DNA from: Brevundimonas sp. UBA4553
GTDB taxonomy: Bacteria; Pseudomonadota; Alphaproteobacteria; Caulobacterales; Caulobacteraceae
NCBI RefSeq assembly: GCF_002387245.1
Contig: NZ_DGLD01000011.1
Location: forward strand, 1-63,363
DNA length: 63,363 bases
Direction: 5' to 3'
Shown here: one piece after another, positions 17,077 to 24,758 of the stretch
Position numbering within the stretch: position 1 is the first letter of the stretch
Layout of the letters: the number at the start of each line of letters is the position of its first letter
Program-made: the position numbers and the translations under genes
Notes under the pieces: generated by a model
Database searches by the model: none
What the model was told of the DNA's origin: nothing
Seen by the model: only the letters and a program-made list of their open reading frames with translations

Positions 17077-17104
17077 CTTGCAGCCCCTGCGGTCTTTCCC
17101 ATAT
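17077..17104 (+). promoter_or_regulatory. Heat-shock (sigma-32 type) promoter of dnaK
   Basis: CTTGCA (17077-17082) and CCCATAT (17098-17104) with a 15-base spacer match the alphaproteobacterial RpoH pattern (CTTG in -35, CCCAT-like -10). It lies about 170 bases before dnaK. The same elements and spacing recur before dnaJ. Confidence 0.75.
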
Positions 17105-17273
17105 CCGGGCCAGTCTGGAAGAAACCCCGTAATTCTTGGGGCTTTCGACCGAAACCATTCAACCCGCCCGACCGGACGTCCGGAACGGCTTTCAGCCCAA
17201 CTGGGGGCGGTCACGCGCGGCGCTTTTCGAAGGCCGCCGCATCGCCCGCCGCAAGGAGTGAAAAGACAAGCTC

Positions 17274-19184
17274 ATGGCCAAGATCATCGGCATCGACCTC
17301 GGCACGACCAACTCGTGCGTCGCCGTCATGGACGGCAAGAACCCCAAGGTCATCGAAAACGCCGAAGGCAACCGCACGACCCCGTCGGTCGTGGCGATCC
17401 AGGACAGCGGCGAAGTGCTCGTCGGCCAGCCTGCGCGTCGTCAGGCGGTCACGAACCCGACCAACACCTTCTTCGCCATCAAGCGCCTGATCGGCCGCAA
17501 TTTCGATGACCCGGTGGTGGCCAAGGACAAGGGCATGGTGCCCTACGAGATCGTCAAGGGTCCGACGGGCGACGCCTGGGTGCGCGCCCACGGCAAGGAC
17601 TATTCCCCGCAACAGGTTTCGGCCTTCACCCTCGGCAAGATGAAGGAGGCCGCGGAGGCCTATCTCGGCGAGACCGTGACCCAGGCCGTCATCACCGTTC
17701 CGGCCTACTTCAACGACGCCCAGCGTCAGGCGACCAAGGACGCCGGCAAGATCGCCGGTCTGGAAGTCCTGCGCATCATCAACGAGCCGACCGCCGCTGC
17801 TCTGGCCTATGGCCTTGAGAAGCATGACGGCCAGAAGATCGCCGTCTACGACCTGGGCGGCGGCACCTTCGACGTCTCGATCCTCGAGATCGGCGACGGC
17901 GTCTTCGAGGTGAAGTCCACCAACGGCGACACCTTCCTGGGCGGCGAGGACTTCGACCTGCGTCTGGTCGACTACCTGGCCGACGAGTTCAAGAAGGAGC
18001 AGGGCGTCGATCTTCGGACCGACAAGCTGGCCCTGCAGCGCCTGAAGGAAGAGGCCGAGAAGGCCAAGAAGGAGCTGTCCTCGACCACCCAGTACGAGGT
18101 CAACCTGCCGTTCATCACCATGAACGCCTCGGGCCCGCTGCACCTGAACATCAAGCTGTCGCGCGCCAAGCTGGAAGCCCTGGTCGACGACCTGATCCAG
18201 CGCACGATCGAGCCCTGCAAGAAGGCCCTGGCCGACGCCGGTCTGAAGGCCGGCGACATCGACGAGGTCGTTCTGGTCGGCGGCATGACCCGCATGCCCA
18301 AGGTCGTGGAAGCCGTGAAGGCCTTCTTCGGCAAGGAGCCGCACAAGGGTGTGAACCCTGACGAAGTCGTCGCCCTGGGCGCCGCCGTTCAGGCCGGCGT
18401 GCTGCAAGGCGACGTCAAGGACGTGCTGCTGCTGGACGTGACCCCGCTGACCCTGGGCATCGAAACCCTTGGCGGCGTCTTCACCCCGCTGATCGAGCGC
18501 AACACCACCATCCCGACCAAGAAGAGCCAGGTCTTCTCGACCGCCGACGACAACCAGTCGGCCGTGACGATCCGGGTCTTCCAGGGCGAGCGCCCGATGG
18601 CGTCGGACAACAAGGTCCTGGGTCAGTTCGACCTGATGGGCATTCCGCCGGCGCCGCGCGGCATGCCGCAGATCGAGGTCGCCTTCGACATCGACGCCAA
18701 CGGCATCGTCCACGTGACCGCCAAGGACAAGGCGACCAACAAGGAGCAGTCGATCCGCATCCAGGCCAACGGCGGCCTGTCGGACGCCGACATCGAGAAG
18801 ATGGTCAAGGAAGCCGAGGCCAACGCCGCGGCCGACAAGACCCGCAAGGAACTGGTCGAGGCCCAGAACGGCGCCGACAGCCTGATCCACTCGACCGAGA
18901 AGGCCCTGTCGGAACACGGCGACAAGGTCGACGACGCGACCAAGGCGGCCATCCAGTCCGCCCTGGACGACTTGAAGTCGGCCAAGGACGGTTCGGACCC
19001 GGAAGCCATCCGCGAGAAGACCAACACCCTGGCCCAGGCCTCGATGAAGCTGGGCGAGGCCATGTATGCGGCCCAGCAGGGCGCCGGTGAAGACGGCGCG
19101 TCGGAAGCTCCGGCCGACGACGGCGTGGTCGACGCCGAGTTCGAGGAAGTGTCCGACGCGGACGACGACAAGAAGAACGCGTAA
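17274..19184 (+). CDS. dnaK: Molecular chaperone DnaK (Hsp70)
   Basis: DnaK is the central ATP-driven cytosolic chaperone. The 636 residues begin MAKIIGIDLGTTNSCVAVMD with the phosphate-1 loop. They contain the Hsp70 signatures AVYDLGGGTFDVSILEIGDG (phosphate 2) and VLVGGMTRMPKVVEAVK. The substrate-binding domain includes DVTPLTLGIETLGGVFTPLI, and the helical lid ends with the acidic DDGVVDAEFEEVSDADDDKK, which resembles the conserved EEVKD-like co-chaperone tail. Upstream is a leader of about 160 bases with a sigma-32 type promoter at 17077-17104. A strong terminator follows, and dnaJ has its own promoter beyond it. Length is normal. Confidence 0.98.
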   Translation: MAKIIGIDLGTTNSCVAVMDGKNPKVIENAEGNRTTPSVVAIQDSGEVLVGQPARRQAVTNPTNTFFAIKRLIGRNFDDPVVAKDKGMVPYEIVKGPTGDAWVRAHGKDYSPQQVSAFTLGKMKEAAEAYLGETVTQAVITVPAYFNDAQRQATKDAGKIAGLEVLRIINEPTAAALAYGLEKHDGQKIAVYDLGGGTFDVSILEIGDGVFEVKSTNGDTFLGGEDFDLRLVDYLADEFKKEQGVDLRTDKLALQRLKEEAEKAKKELSSTTQYEVNLPFITMNASGPLHLNIKLSRAKLEALVDDLIQRTIEPCKKALADAGLKAGDIDEVVLVGGMTRMPKVVEAVKAFFGKEPHKGVNPDEVVALGAAVQAGVLQGDVKDVLLLDVTPLTLGIETLGGVFTPLIERNTTIPTKKSQVFSTADDNQSAVTIRVFQGERPMASDNKVLGQFDLMGIPPAPRGMPQIEVAFDIDANGIVHVTAKDKATNKEQSIRIQANGGLSDADIEKMVKEAEANAAADKTRKELVEAQNGADSLIHSTEKALSEHGDKVDDATKAAIQSALDDLKSAKDGSDPEAIREKTNTLAQASMKLGEAMYAAQQGAGEDGASEAPADDGVVDAEFEEVSDADDDKKNA

Positions 19185-19205
19185 CGAAACGCGGCCTATG
19201 ACGAC

Positions 19206-19243
19206 CGGCCCCGCTTGCCAGACGGCAGGCGGGGCCGTTTCAT
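19206..19243 (+). terminator. Intrinsic terminator between dnaK and dnaJ
   Basis: Arms CGGCCCCGCTTGCC (19206-19219) and GGCAGGCGGGGCCG (19224-19237) form a 14-bp stem with one G-T pair, followed by TTTCAT. It should reduce read-through from dnaK into dnaJ. Confidence 0.85.
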
Positions 19244-19247
19244 AAAA

Positions 19248-19275
19248 CTTGCATCATTCGACCGGGCGCCCATGT
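19248..19275 (+). promoter_or_regulatory. Heat-shock (sigma-32 type) promoter of dnaJ
   Basis: CTTGCA (19248-19253) and CCCATGT (19269-19275) are separated by 15 bases, the same hexamer and spacing as in front of dnaK. It begins just after the dnaK terminator and about 95 bases before the dnaJ start. Confidence 0.7.
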
Positions 19276-19369
19276 CAGCAGGCGTGATCTCCCGGTCATC
19301 CGCGATCGCACGATCCGAGGCTCAACACGGACGGCGGACACGGCGGGACAGTAAGAGGACGAACGCCTG

Positions 19370-20578
19370 ATGGCGCAGCGTGACTATTACGAAATTCTGG
19401 GGGTCGAGCGGACCATCGACGCGGCGGGCCTGAAATCGGCCTATCGCAAGCTGGCCATGGTTCACCACCCCGACCGCAACGGCGGCTCGGAAGAATCCCT
19501 CGCCCAGTTCAAGGAGATCTCCGAGGCCTATACGGTCCTGTCGGACGATCAGAAGCGCGCGGCCTATGACCGGTTCGGCCATGCGGGCGTGAACGGCGGC
19601 GGCGGCGGCGGCGACCCGTTCGGACGCGGCGGCGGACAGGGCTTCCACGACATCAACGACATCTTCTCCCAGGTCTTCGGCGACGCCTTCGGGGACGCCT
19701 TCGGCGGCCGGGGCGGCGGGCGCCAGCAGCAGGCGGGACCGCGTCGCGGCTCGGACCTGCGCTATGATCTCGAGATCACCCTGGAGCAGGCCTACAAGGG
19801 CGCCGAGGTCGAGATCGCGGTCCCCACCACCATGACCTGCGAGGTCTGCGACGGTTCGGGCGCCAAGGCCGGGACCAAGCCGACGATCTGCTCCACCTGC
19901 GGCGGCGCCGGGCGCGTGCGCCAGGCCAACGGCTTCTTCCAGGTCGAGCGCACCTGCCCCCGCTGCGGCGGCTCGGGCGAGATGATCGCCGACCCCTGCG
20001 GGACCTGCCATGGCCATGGCCAGGTCCGCAAGAACCGCCAGCTCAGCCTCAAGGTGCCGGCCGGCGTCGACGATGGCTCGCGCATCCGCCTGTCGGGCGA
20101 GGGCGAGGCTGGTCAGCGCGGCGGTCCGCGCGGCGACCTCTATGTCTTCCTGTCGGTGCACGACCACGAACTGTTCGAGCGCGACAACCTGGACCTGCTG
20201 GTCACGGTGCCCGTGCCGATGACGGTGGCGGCGCTGGGCGGGGTCGTCGACGCCCCCTGCCTGGTGTCGGACGCCTGCGACGGCAAGTGCAAGGCCACGG
20301 TGGAGGTGCCGGCCGGCGCCCAGACCGGCAAGACCGTCCGCATCAAGGGCAAGGGCATGCCCCACCTGAACGGCCGCCAGCGCGGCGATCTGGTGGTCGA
20401 GCTGTTCGTCGAGACCCCGACCGACCTGACCCCGCGTCAGAAGGAACTGATGCAGGAGCTTGCGGCCTCGTTCGGAGAGAGCCAGAATCCGCGCAACTCC
20501 AGTTTCGCCGGCAAGGCCAAGCGGTTCTGGGCCGATATTCTGGGCGGCGACGCTGACAATCCGAAAGAGACTGCGTGA
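19370..20578 (+). CDS. dnaJ: Chaperone protein DnaJ (Hsp40)
   Basis: DnaJ delivers substrates to DnaK and stimulates its ATPase. The 402 residues have the J domain with HPD at residues 33-35, a Gly/Phe-rich region (GGGGGDPFGRGGGQGFHDIN, about 75-125), and the four CxxCxGxG zinc-binding repeats: CEVCDGSG, CSTCGGAG, CPRCGGSG and CGTCHGHG. A C-terminal substrate-binding domain ends in the ELMQELAASFGE region. It has its own heat-shock promoter at 19248-19275 after the dnaK terminator. The stop overlaps the dapB start by four bases (GTGA), so dapB is co-transcribed with dnaJ, an arrangement also found in Caulobacter. Confidence 0.97.
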   Translation: MAQRDYYEILGVERTIDAAGLKSAYRKLAMVHHPDRNGGSEESLAQFKEISEAYTVLSDDQKRAAYDRFGHAGVNGGGGGGDPFGRGGGQGFHDINDIFSQVFGDAFGDAFGGRGGGRQQQAGPRRGSDLRYDLEITLEQAYKGAEVEIAVPTTMTCEVCDGSGAKAGTKPTICSTCGGAGRVRQANGFFQVERTCPRCGGSGEMIADPCGTCHGHGQVRKNRQLSLKVPAGVDDGSRIRLSGEGEAGQRGGPRGDLYVFLSVHDHELFERDNLDLLVTVPVPMTVAALGGVVDAPCLVSDACDGKCKATVEVPAGAQTGKTVRIKGKGMPHLNGRQRGDLVVELFVETPTDLTPRQKELMQELAASFGESQNPRNSSFAGKAKRFWADILGGDADNPKETA

Positions 20579-21324
20579 GCGACATCTTCCACGCCGGCAT
20601 CTCCGGCGCCCGGGGCCGTATGGGCCGCGCCGTTTCGCAGGTTCTGGACGCCCGTGAGGACGTGGTGGTCGCCACCCGGTTCGATCGCGGCGAGACGCCC
20701 GACCTGAACCTGTGCGACGTGGTCATCGACTTCTCGACGCCTGAAGCCTCGGTCGAGCTGGCCGGGGCCTGCGCCGAGCGCGGCGGGCCGGCCCTGGTCA
20801 TCGGCTCCACCGGCCTGTCGCCGGAACAGGACGCCCTGATCGAGGCGGCGGCGGAAAAGATCGCCATCGTGCGCAGCGGCAACTTCTCGCTGGGCCTCAA
20901 CATCCTGATCGGCCTGGTCGAGCACGCGGCCCAGCGTCTGGACGGTCGCGACTGGGACATCGAGGTGCTGGAGACCCATCATCGGCGCAAGGTGGACGCC
21001 CCTTCGGGCACCGCTCTGATGCTGGGCGAGGCCGCCGCCAACGGCCGGGGCCGCGATCTGGAAGACCTGAAGACCGCCCCCTATGACGGCATCACCGGCC
21101 CGCGCGAGCCGGGCAAGATCGGCTTCGCCTCCCTGCGCGCCGGCGGCGTCATCGGCGAGCATACTGTGCTGTTCGGTTCGGACGACGAACTGCTGACCCT
21201 GTCGCACTCGGCCATCGACCGGTCGCTGTTCGCCAAGGGCGCCGTGGCCGCCGCCGCCTGGGTGCGCAACCGCCGCCCGGGCCTCTATGACATGCAGGAC
21301 GTGCTCGGCTTCCGCCAGGCCTGA
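20575..21324 (+). CDS. dapB: 4-hydroxy-tetrahydrodipicolinate reductase
   Basis: DapB reduces hydroxytetrahydrodipicolinate with NAD(P)H in the lysine and meso-diaminopimelate pathway, which feeds peptidoglycan synthesis. The 249-residue protein has the nucleotide-binding ISGARGRMGRAVSQVLDARE at the N-terminus, the motif DVVIDFSTPEASVELAG, SGNFSLGLNILIGLVEHAAQ, and the catalytic signature ETHHRRKVDAPSGTALMLGE with the His-His and Lys residues. TVLFGSDDELLTLSHSAIDR closes the C-terminal half. The GTG start overlaps the dnaJ stop, so its expression probably rises with heat shock. An EamA transporter follows five bases after the stop. Confidence 0.96.
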   Translation: MSDIFHAGISGARGRMGRAVSQVLDAREDVVVATRFDRGETPDLNLCDVVIDFSTPEASVELAGACAERGGPALVIGSTGLSPEQDALIEAAAEKIAIVRSGNFSLGLNILIGLVEHAAQRLDGRDWDIEVLETHHRRKVDAPSGTALMLGEAAANGRGRDLEDLKTAPYDGITGPREPGKIGFASLRAGGVIGEHTVLFGSDDELLTLSHSAIDRSLFAKGAVAAAAWVRNRRPGLYDMQDVLGFRQA

Positions 21325-21329
21325 GGCGG

Positions 21330-22238
21330 ATGATCCGGCACGGCGCCAGCTATGGCATGACGCTGCGGCTCGCCTCGGCCCTCAGCTTCTCCCTGATGTA
21401 CGCCCTGATGAAGTGGGGGGCGACGCTCGAGCCGGTCTCGGCCGGGGAGATGGTCTTCTATCGCTCTCTGTTCGGCCTGCCGATCGTGCTGATCTGGATC
21501 CTGAGCAGCCGGGGGGGACTGGCCGCGATCTCGACGCGCCGGCCCATGGTCCACGTCTGGCGGTGCGGCCTGGGCGTGACGGGCATCCTGCTGATCTTCC
21601 AGGGCTTGCGGCTGCTACCCCTGGCCGACGCCACCACCATCGGCTTCACCGCCCCCATCTTCGCCACCCTGCTGTCCATCCTCTTCCTCAAGGAGAAGGT
21701 CGGGCCGCACCGCTGGACGGCGGTGGCCCTGGGCTTCCTCGGGGTCCTGATCATGGTGCGGCCCGGCGCCGAGGGCGCGCCGCCGCTGGCTGGTCTGCTG
21801 TTCGCCCTGGGCGGAGCCTTCGTCGCCGCCTCGGTCACCGTGACCCTGCGTCAGCTGGGCAGGACGGAGAAGGCCACCGCCATCGTCTTCTGGTTCTTCG
21901 TCGCCTGCGCCACCGTGGGCGGGGCTCTCGCCCTGATCGACGGCCATAGTCACAGCTGGCGGGTGATCGCCATCCTGGCGGCGGGCGGCCTCGCGGGCGG
22001 ATTGGCCCAGCTGCTGATGACCACCTCGCTGCAGCACGCCCCGGTCTCGACCCTGGCGCCCCTCGACTACCTGCAGATGGTCGGCGCCGTGATCCTGGGC
22101 TGGCTTCTGCTCAGCGACGTGCCGACGACCGCGACCTTGGCGGGCGCCGCCCTGATCGTGGGCAGCGGCCTCTACACCGCCTGGCGCGAGCGCGTGCTGA
22201 GCCGCGAGATCACGCCGCCGTCGGGTTCGGCGGTCTGA
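21330..22238 (+). CDS. EamA/DMT-family transporter
   Basis: This 302-residue membrane protein has about ten hydrophobic segments arranged as two EamA repeats, as in drug/metabolite transporters. Recognisable segments include EMVFYRSLFGLPIVLIWILS, ILLIFQGLRLLPLADATTIG, TAPIFATLLSILFLKEKVGP (repeat 1 end) and the matching TLAPLDYLQMVGAVILGWLL of repeat 2. Substrate cannot be predicted; related carriers export amino acids, nucleosides or S-adenosylmethionine. The ATG at 21330 lies five bases after the dapB stop; a second ATG at 21357 (MTLRLASALS) could be the real start. It appears to be the last gene of the dnaJ-dapB unit. Confidence 0.82.
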   Translation: MIRHGASYGMTLRLASALSFSLMYALMKWGATLEPVSAGEMVFYRSLFGLPIVLIWILSSRGGLAAISTRRPMVHVWRCGLGVTGILLIFQGLRLLPLADATTIGFTAPIFATLLSILFLKEKVGPHRWTAVALGFLGVLIMVRPGAEGAPPLAGLLFALGGAFVAASVTVTLRQLGRTEKATAIVFWFFVACATVGGALALIDGHSHSWRVIAILAAGGLAGGLAQLLMTTSLQHAPVSTLAPLDYLQMVGAVILGWLLLSDVPTTATLAGAALIVGSGLYTAWRERVLSREITPPSGSAV

Positions 22239-22241
22239 GCC

Positions 22242-22691
22242 TCAGCGGCCGGTCGAGCCGAAGCCGCCCGCGCCGCGCGCAGTCTCGTCCAGGGCCTCGA
22301 CCTCGGCCATGACGGCCTGGGCGTAGGGCGCAATCACCATCTGGGCGATGCGTTCGCCGCGCTGAATCTCGAAGGGGATCTGGCCGTGGTTGATCAGGAT
22401 GACCCCGACCTCGCCGCGATAGTCGCTGTCGATGGTGCCGGGGGCGTTCAGGCAGGTGACGCCGTGCTTCAGGGCCAGGCCCGAGCGAGGCCGCACCTGG
22501 GCCTCATAGCCCGGCTCCAGCGCGATCTTCAGGCCGGTGGGGATCAGCCGGCGCTCGCCCGGCGCCAGGACCACCGGTTCGAACTCGGGCAGGGCGGCGC
22601 GCAGGTCCATGCCCGCCGATCCCGTCGTCTCATAGGCGGGCAGGGCCAGGCCCTCGGCGTGGGGCAGGCGTTCGACGCGGACGGTGGTCAT
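22242..22691 (-). CDS. dut: Deoxyuridine 5'-triphosphate nucleotidohydrolase
   Basis: dUTPase hydrolyses dUTP to dUMP and pyrophosphate, keeping uracil out of DNA and supplying dTMP synthesis. The 149 residues hold all five trimeric dUTPase motifs in order: GSAGMDLRA (1), RSGLALKHG (2), NAPGTIDSDYRGEVGVI (3, with the catalytic Asp), RGERIAQMVIAPY (4), and the flexible C-terminal RGAGGFGSTGR (5). The gene directly follows coaBC on the minus strand with a 12-base gap; coaBC-dut is a very common pair in proteobacteria. It ends three bases from the convergent EamA transporter gene. Confidence 0.97.
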   Translation of the reverse strand: MTTVRVERLPHAEGLALPAYETTGSAGMDLRAALPEFEPVVLAPGERRLIPTGLKIALEPGYEAQVRPRSGLALKHGVTCLNAPGTIDSDYRGEVGVILINHGQIPFEIQRGERIAQMVIAPYAQAVMAEVEALDETARGAGGFGSTGR

Positions 22692-22703
22692 CAGGAAAGT
22701 CTC

Positions 22704-23927
22704 TCAGGCCTTGAAGTGATCGGCGATGCGTTGGGCGATCTTCCTCGCCACCTCGCCCTTGGACTGGCGCGGCCAGGGCTCGGCGCCGTCGCGGGTGAAC
22801 AGGGTCACGGTGTTGCCGTCCGAGCCGAAGACGTCGTCGGAGACGTCGTTGCCGACGATCCAGTCGCAGCCCTTCTTCGACAGCTTGGCGCGGGCGTTGG
22901 CCTCCAGATCGCTCGTCTCGGCGGCGAAGCCGACCACCAGCCCGGGCCGCTTCGGTCCGGGCGCGGAGACGCCGGCCAGGATGTCGGGGTTCTCGATCAG
23001 GGCCAGGGACGGCGGGCCGCCCGGCTTCTTCTTGATCTTGCCGGAGGCGACGCCGTCCACGCGCCAGTCGGCGACGGCGGCGCTCATCACGGCGATATCG
23101 GCAGGCAGATGGGCCTCGACGGCGGCCTTCATCTCGGTCGCGGCCTCGACCCACAGGCGGGTGACGCCGACGGGGGCTTCCAGGGCCACGGGGCCGGAGA
23201 TCAGGGTCACCTCGGCGCCCAGCTCGGCCAGGGCGGCGGCCACCGCATAGCCCTGCTTGCCGCTGGAGCGGTTGGTCAGGCCCCGCACCGGATCGATGGG
23301 CTCGAAGGTCGGCCCGGCGGTGACGACGGCGGTCTTGCCGGTCAGCGGGCGGCCGTCCGGGCCGGCCAGCAAACGGGCGATCTCGTCGAGGATGACGGCC
23401 GGCTCGGCCATCCGGCCGGGGCCGAACTCGCCGCAGGCCATCTCGCCCTCGTCGGGTCCGACCACGGCCACGCCGTGGAAGCCGTCAAAGCTCTTCAGCC
23501 GCTCGACATTGGCCTGAACCGCCGGGTGCAGCCACATGCGCACGTTCATGGCCGGAGCCAGCAGCACCTTCTTGTCGGTGGCCAGCAGGGTGGTCGAGGC
23601 CAAGTCGTCGGCCAGGCCGTTGGCGGCCTTGGCGATCAGGCCCGCCGTCGCCGGCGCCACCACCACCAGATCGGCCCAGCGCGACAGCTCGATATGGCCC
23701 ATGGCCGTCTCGTCCTCGGGCATGAACAGGGCCTGGCGCACGGGATGGCCGGTCAGGGCCGCCAGCGACATGGGGGTGACGAACTCGGCCCCGGCGGGGG
23801 TCAGCAGGCTCATCACCTCGGCCCCGGCCTTCTTCAGCAGGCGCGTCAGCTCCAATGCCTTGTAGCCGGCGATGCCGCCGCCGACGATCAGCAGGACCTT
23901 GCGGCCGGAAAGCGAGGATGCGGTCAT
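22704..23927 (-). CDS. coaBC: Bifunctional phosphopantothenoylcysteine decarboxylase/phosphopantothenate-cysteine ligase
   Basis: CoaBC carries out two steps of coenzyme A synthesis: joining cysteine to phosphopantothenate with CTP, and FMN-dependent decarboxylation. Of 407 residues, about 1-185 are the flavoprotein CoaC domain (KVLLIVGGGIAGYKALELTR, the active-site MGHIELSRWADLVVVAPATA, and PAMNVRMWLHPAV). The rest is CoaB (TAGPTFEPIDPVRGLTNRSS with GKQGYAVAAALAELGAEVTL, VGFAAETSDLEANARAKLSK, GCDWIVGNDVSD). The start is the ATG at 23927. Upstream, in the gap shared with the divergent lipoprotein gene, are a GACATAAATGTC palindrome (23979-23990) and a LexA-type box (23996-24010). Confidence 0.96.
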   Translation of the reverse strand: MTASSLSGRKVLLIVGGGIAGYKALELTRLLKKAGAEVMSLLTPAGAEFVTPMSLAALTGHPVRQALFMPEDETAMGHIELSRWADLVVVAPATAGLIAKAANGLADDLASTTLLATDKKVLLAPAMNVRMWLHPAVQANVERLKSFDGFHGVAVVGPDEGEMACGEFGPGRMAEPAVILDEIARLLAGPDGRPLTGKTAVVTAGPTFEPIDPVRGLTNRSSGKQGYAVAAALAELGAEVTLISGPVALEAPVGVTRLWVEAATEMKAAVEAHLPADIAVMSAAVADWRVDGVASGKIKKKPGGPPSLALIENPDILAGVSAPGPKRPGLVVGFAAETSDLEANARAKLSKKGCDWIVGNDVSDDVFGSDGNTVTLFTRDGAEPWPRQSKGEVARKIAQRIADHFKA

Positions 23928-23978
23928 GAGGAATCTCTAGCGGGACCGCATGACGCCGTCGAGACAGCCGGACATCCC

Positions 23979-23990
23979 GACATAAATGTC
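23979..23990. promoter_or_regulatory. 12-bp palindrome between coaBC and lipoprotein gene
   Basis: GACATAAATGTC is a perfect palindrome at 23979-23990, six bases from the LexA-type box. GACAT also occurs once more just before it (23971-23975). It could be an operator, but no regulator is indicated. Confidence 0.35.
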
Positions 23991-23995
23991 AGTAG

Positions 23996-24010
23996 GAACA
24001 TTGCGGGAAC
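23996..24010 (+). promoter_or_regulatory. Candidate LexA (SOS) box before the 24062 lipoprotein
   Basis: GAACATTGCGGGAAC is a GAAC-N7-GAAC direct repeat, the reverse complement of the alphaproteobacterial LexA consensus GTTC-N7-GTTC. It overlaps a possible -35 (TTGCGG at 24001-24006), which is followed 16 bases later by CATACC. It matches 12 of 15 positions of the box before mmcB at 42498. It could also affect divergent coaBC. Confidence 0.6.
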
Positions 24011-24061
24011 GATCGGACTGTGCATACCTGCGTTCACCGGGTTCTTCAGGGAGGGTGACCC

Positions 24062-24565
24062 ATGCGATTTCAGATGATAGCGGGCGTCTGTGCGGCGCTG
24101 GCTCTGGCCGGGTGCGACAGCGGCGGCTCGGCGGTCGAGACGCGCGACCGGTCGGCGGCCGAGCCGGTGACCCTCATCTCGGCGGCGGCGCCCGACGCCG
24201 AGGCGGAGGCGGCGCCCGAAGCCAGGCCGTCAGTCACGGCCAACCGGCGCGAAACCGCCGACGCCAAGATCCAGCGTCTGTATGAACGCAACGGCGCGGC
24301 ATTCGGGGCGAAGTCGGCGGACGACTATCTGAGGAAGGTGCTGGCCTTCACCGAGGCGACGCCCAAGGGGACCGAAACGGTCAAGCGCCCGAACGGCGAC
24401 ACCCGCTATTATCAGGCCTCGACCAACACCTTCGCCGTGGTGGACCGCGACGGGGTGCCGCGCACCATGTTCAAGCCCGACGACGGTCCGGCCTACTGGG
24501 CGCAGCAGAAGGAGCGGGCCCCGACCTTCGGTCAGCGCCGCTCAGGCGCGCGCGCCGAGGAATAG
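24062..24565 (+). CDS. Putative SOS-linked lipoprotein with toxin-like C-terminal segment
   Basis: The 167-residue product starts MRFQMIAGVCAALALAGCDS, a lipoprotein signal with lipobox LALAGC (lipidated Cys at 18). Residues 19-65 are a low-complexity Ala/Glu linker. From about 75 a compact domain begins: AKIQRLYERNGAAFGAKSAD, YLRKVLAFTEATPKGTET, VKRPNGDTRYYQASTNTFAV and VDRDGVPRTMFKPDDGPAYW. From memory, the last pattern (RPNGDT-YY-NTF-V-DG-PRTMFKP-YW) resembles C-terminal segments of secreted polymorphic toxin or hemagglutinin-like proteins, but I cannot confirm a family and catalytic residues are unknown. A GGGAGG ribosome-binding site lies eight bases before the ATG. A LexA-type box lies 51 bases upstream. 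No obvious immunity partner is adjacent; the orphan at 24759 is the closest candidate. Confidence 0.7.
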   Translation: MRFQMIAGVCAALALAGCDSGGSAVETRDRSAAEPVTLISAAAPDAEAEAAPEARPSVTANRRETADAKIQRLYERNGAAFGAKSADDYLRKVLAFTEATPKGTETVKRPNGDTRYYQASTNTFAVVDRDGVPRTMFKPDDGPAYWAQQKERAPTFGQRRSGARAEE

Positions 24566-24669
24566 GCTCAGCGCCTGGACGACGGAAGCAGACCCGGCGA
24601 ATGTCCGGCAAGGGTGGGAAGCAGACCGAGACTACCGGGGCCTAGCGGCGTCACCCCGCCTCCGTGTAG

Positions 24670-24697
24670 GTCCGCAACGGGTCGAAAGCGGCCGTTA
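24670..24697 (+). repeat. Dispersed repeat, copy 1
   Basis: GTCCGCAACGGGTCGAAAGC followed by GGCCGTTA. It resembles segments at 25090 and 25664. A companion motif, AGGGTGGGAAGCAGAC, lies nearby at 24611-24626 and recurs as AGGGGTGGGAAGCGGAC at 25181-25197. Confidence 0.55.
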
Positions 24698-24758
24698 GAC
24701 CAGCCAGACTGTTGGGATGAGATGGAAACCTGATGACCTTGGGGTTTGACTGACCAAA

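Noticed and set aside
24032..24044. GTTC-N5-GTTC as a second LexA box
   Set aside because: Spacing is 5, not 7, so it does not fit the alphaproteobacterial operator.
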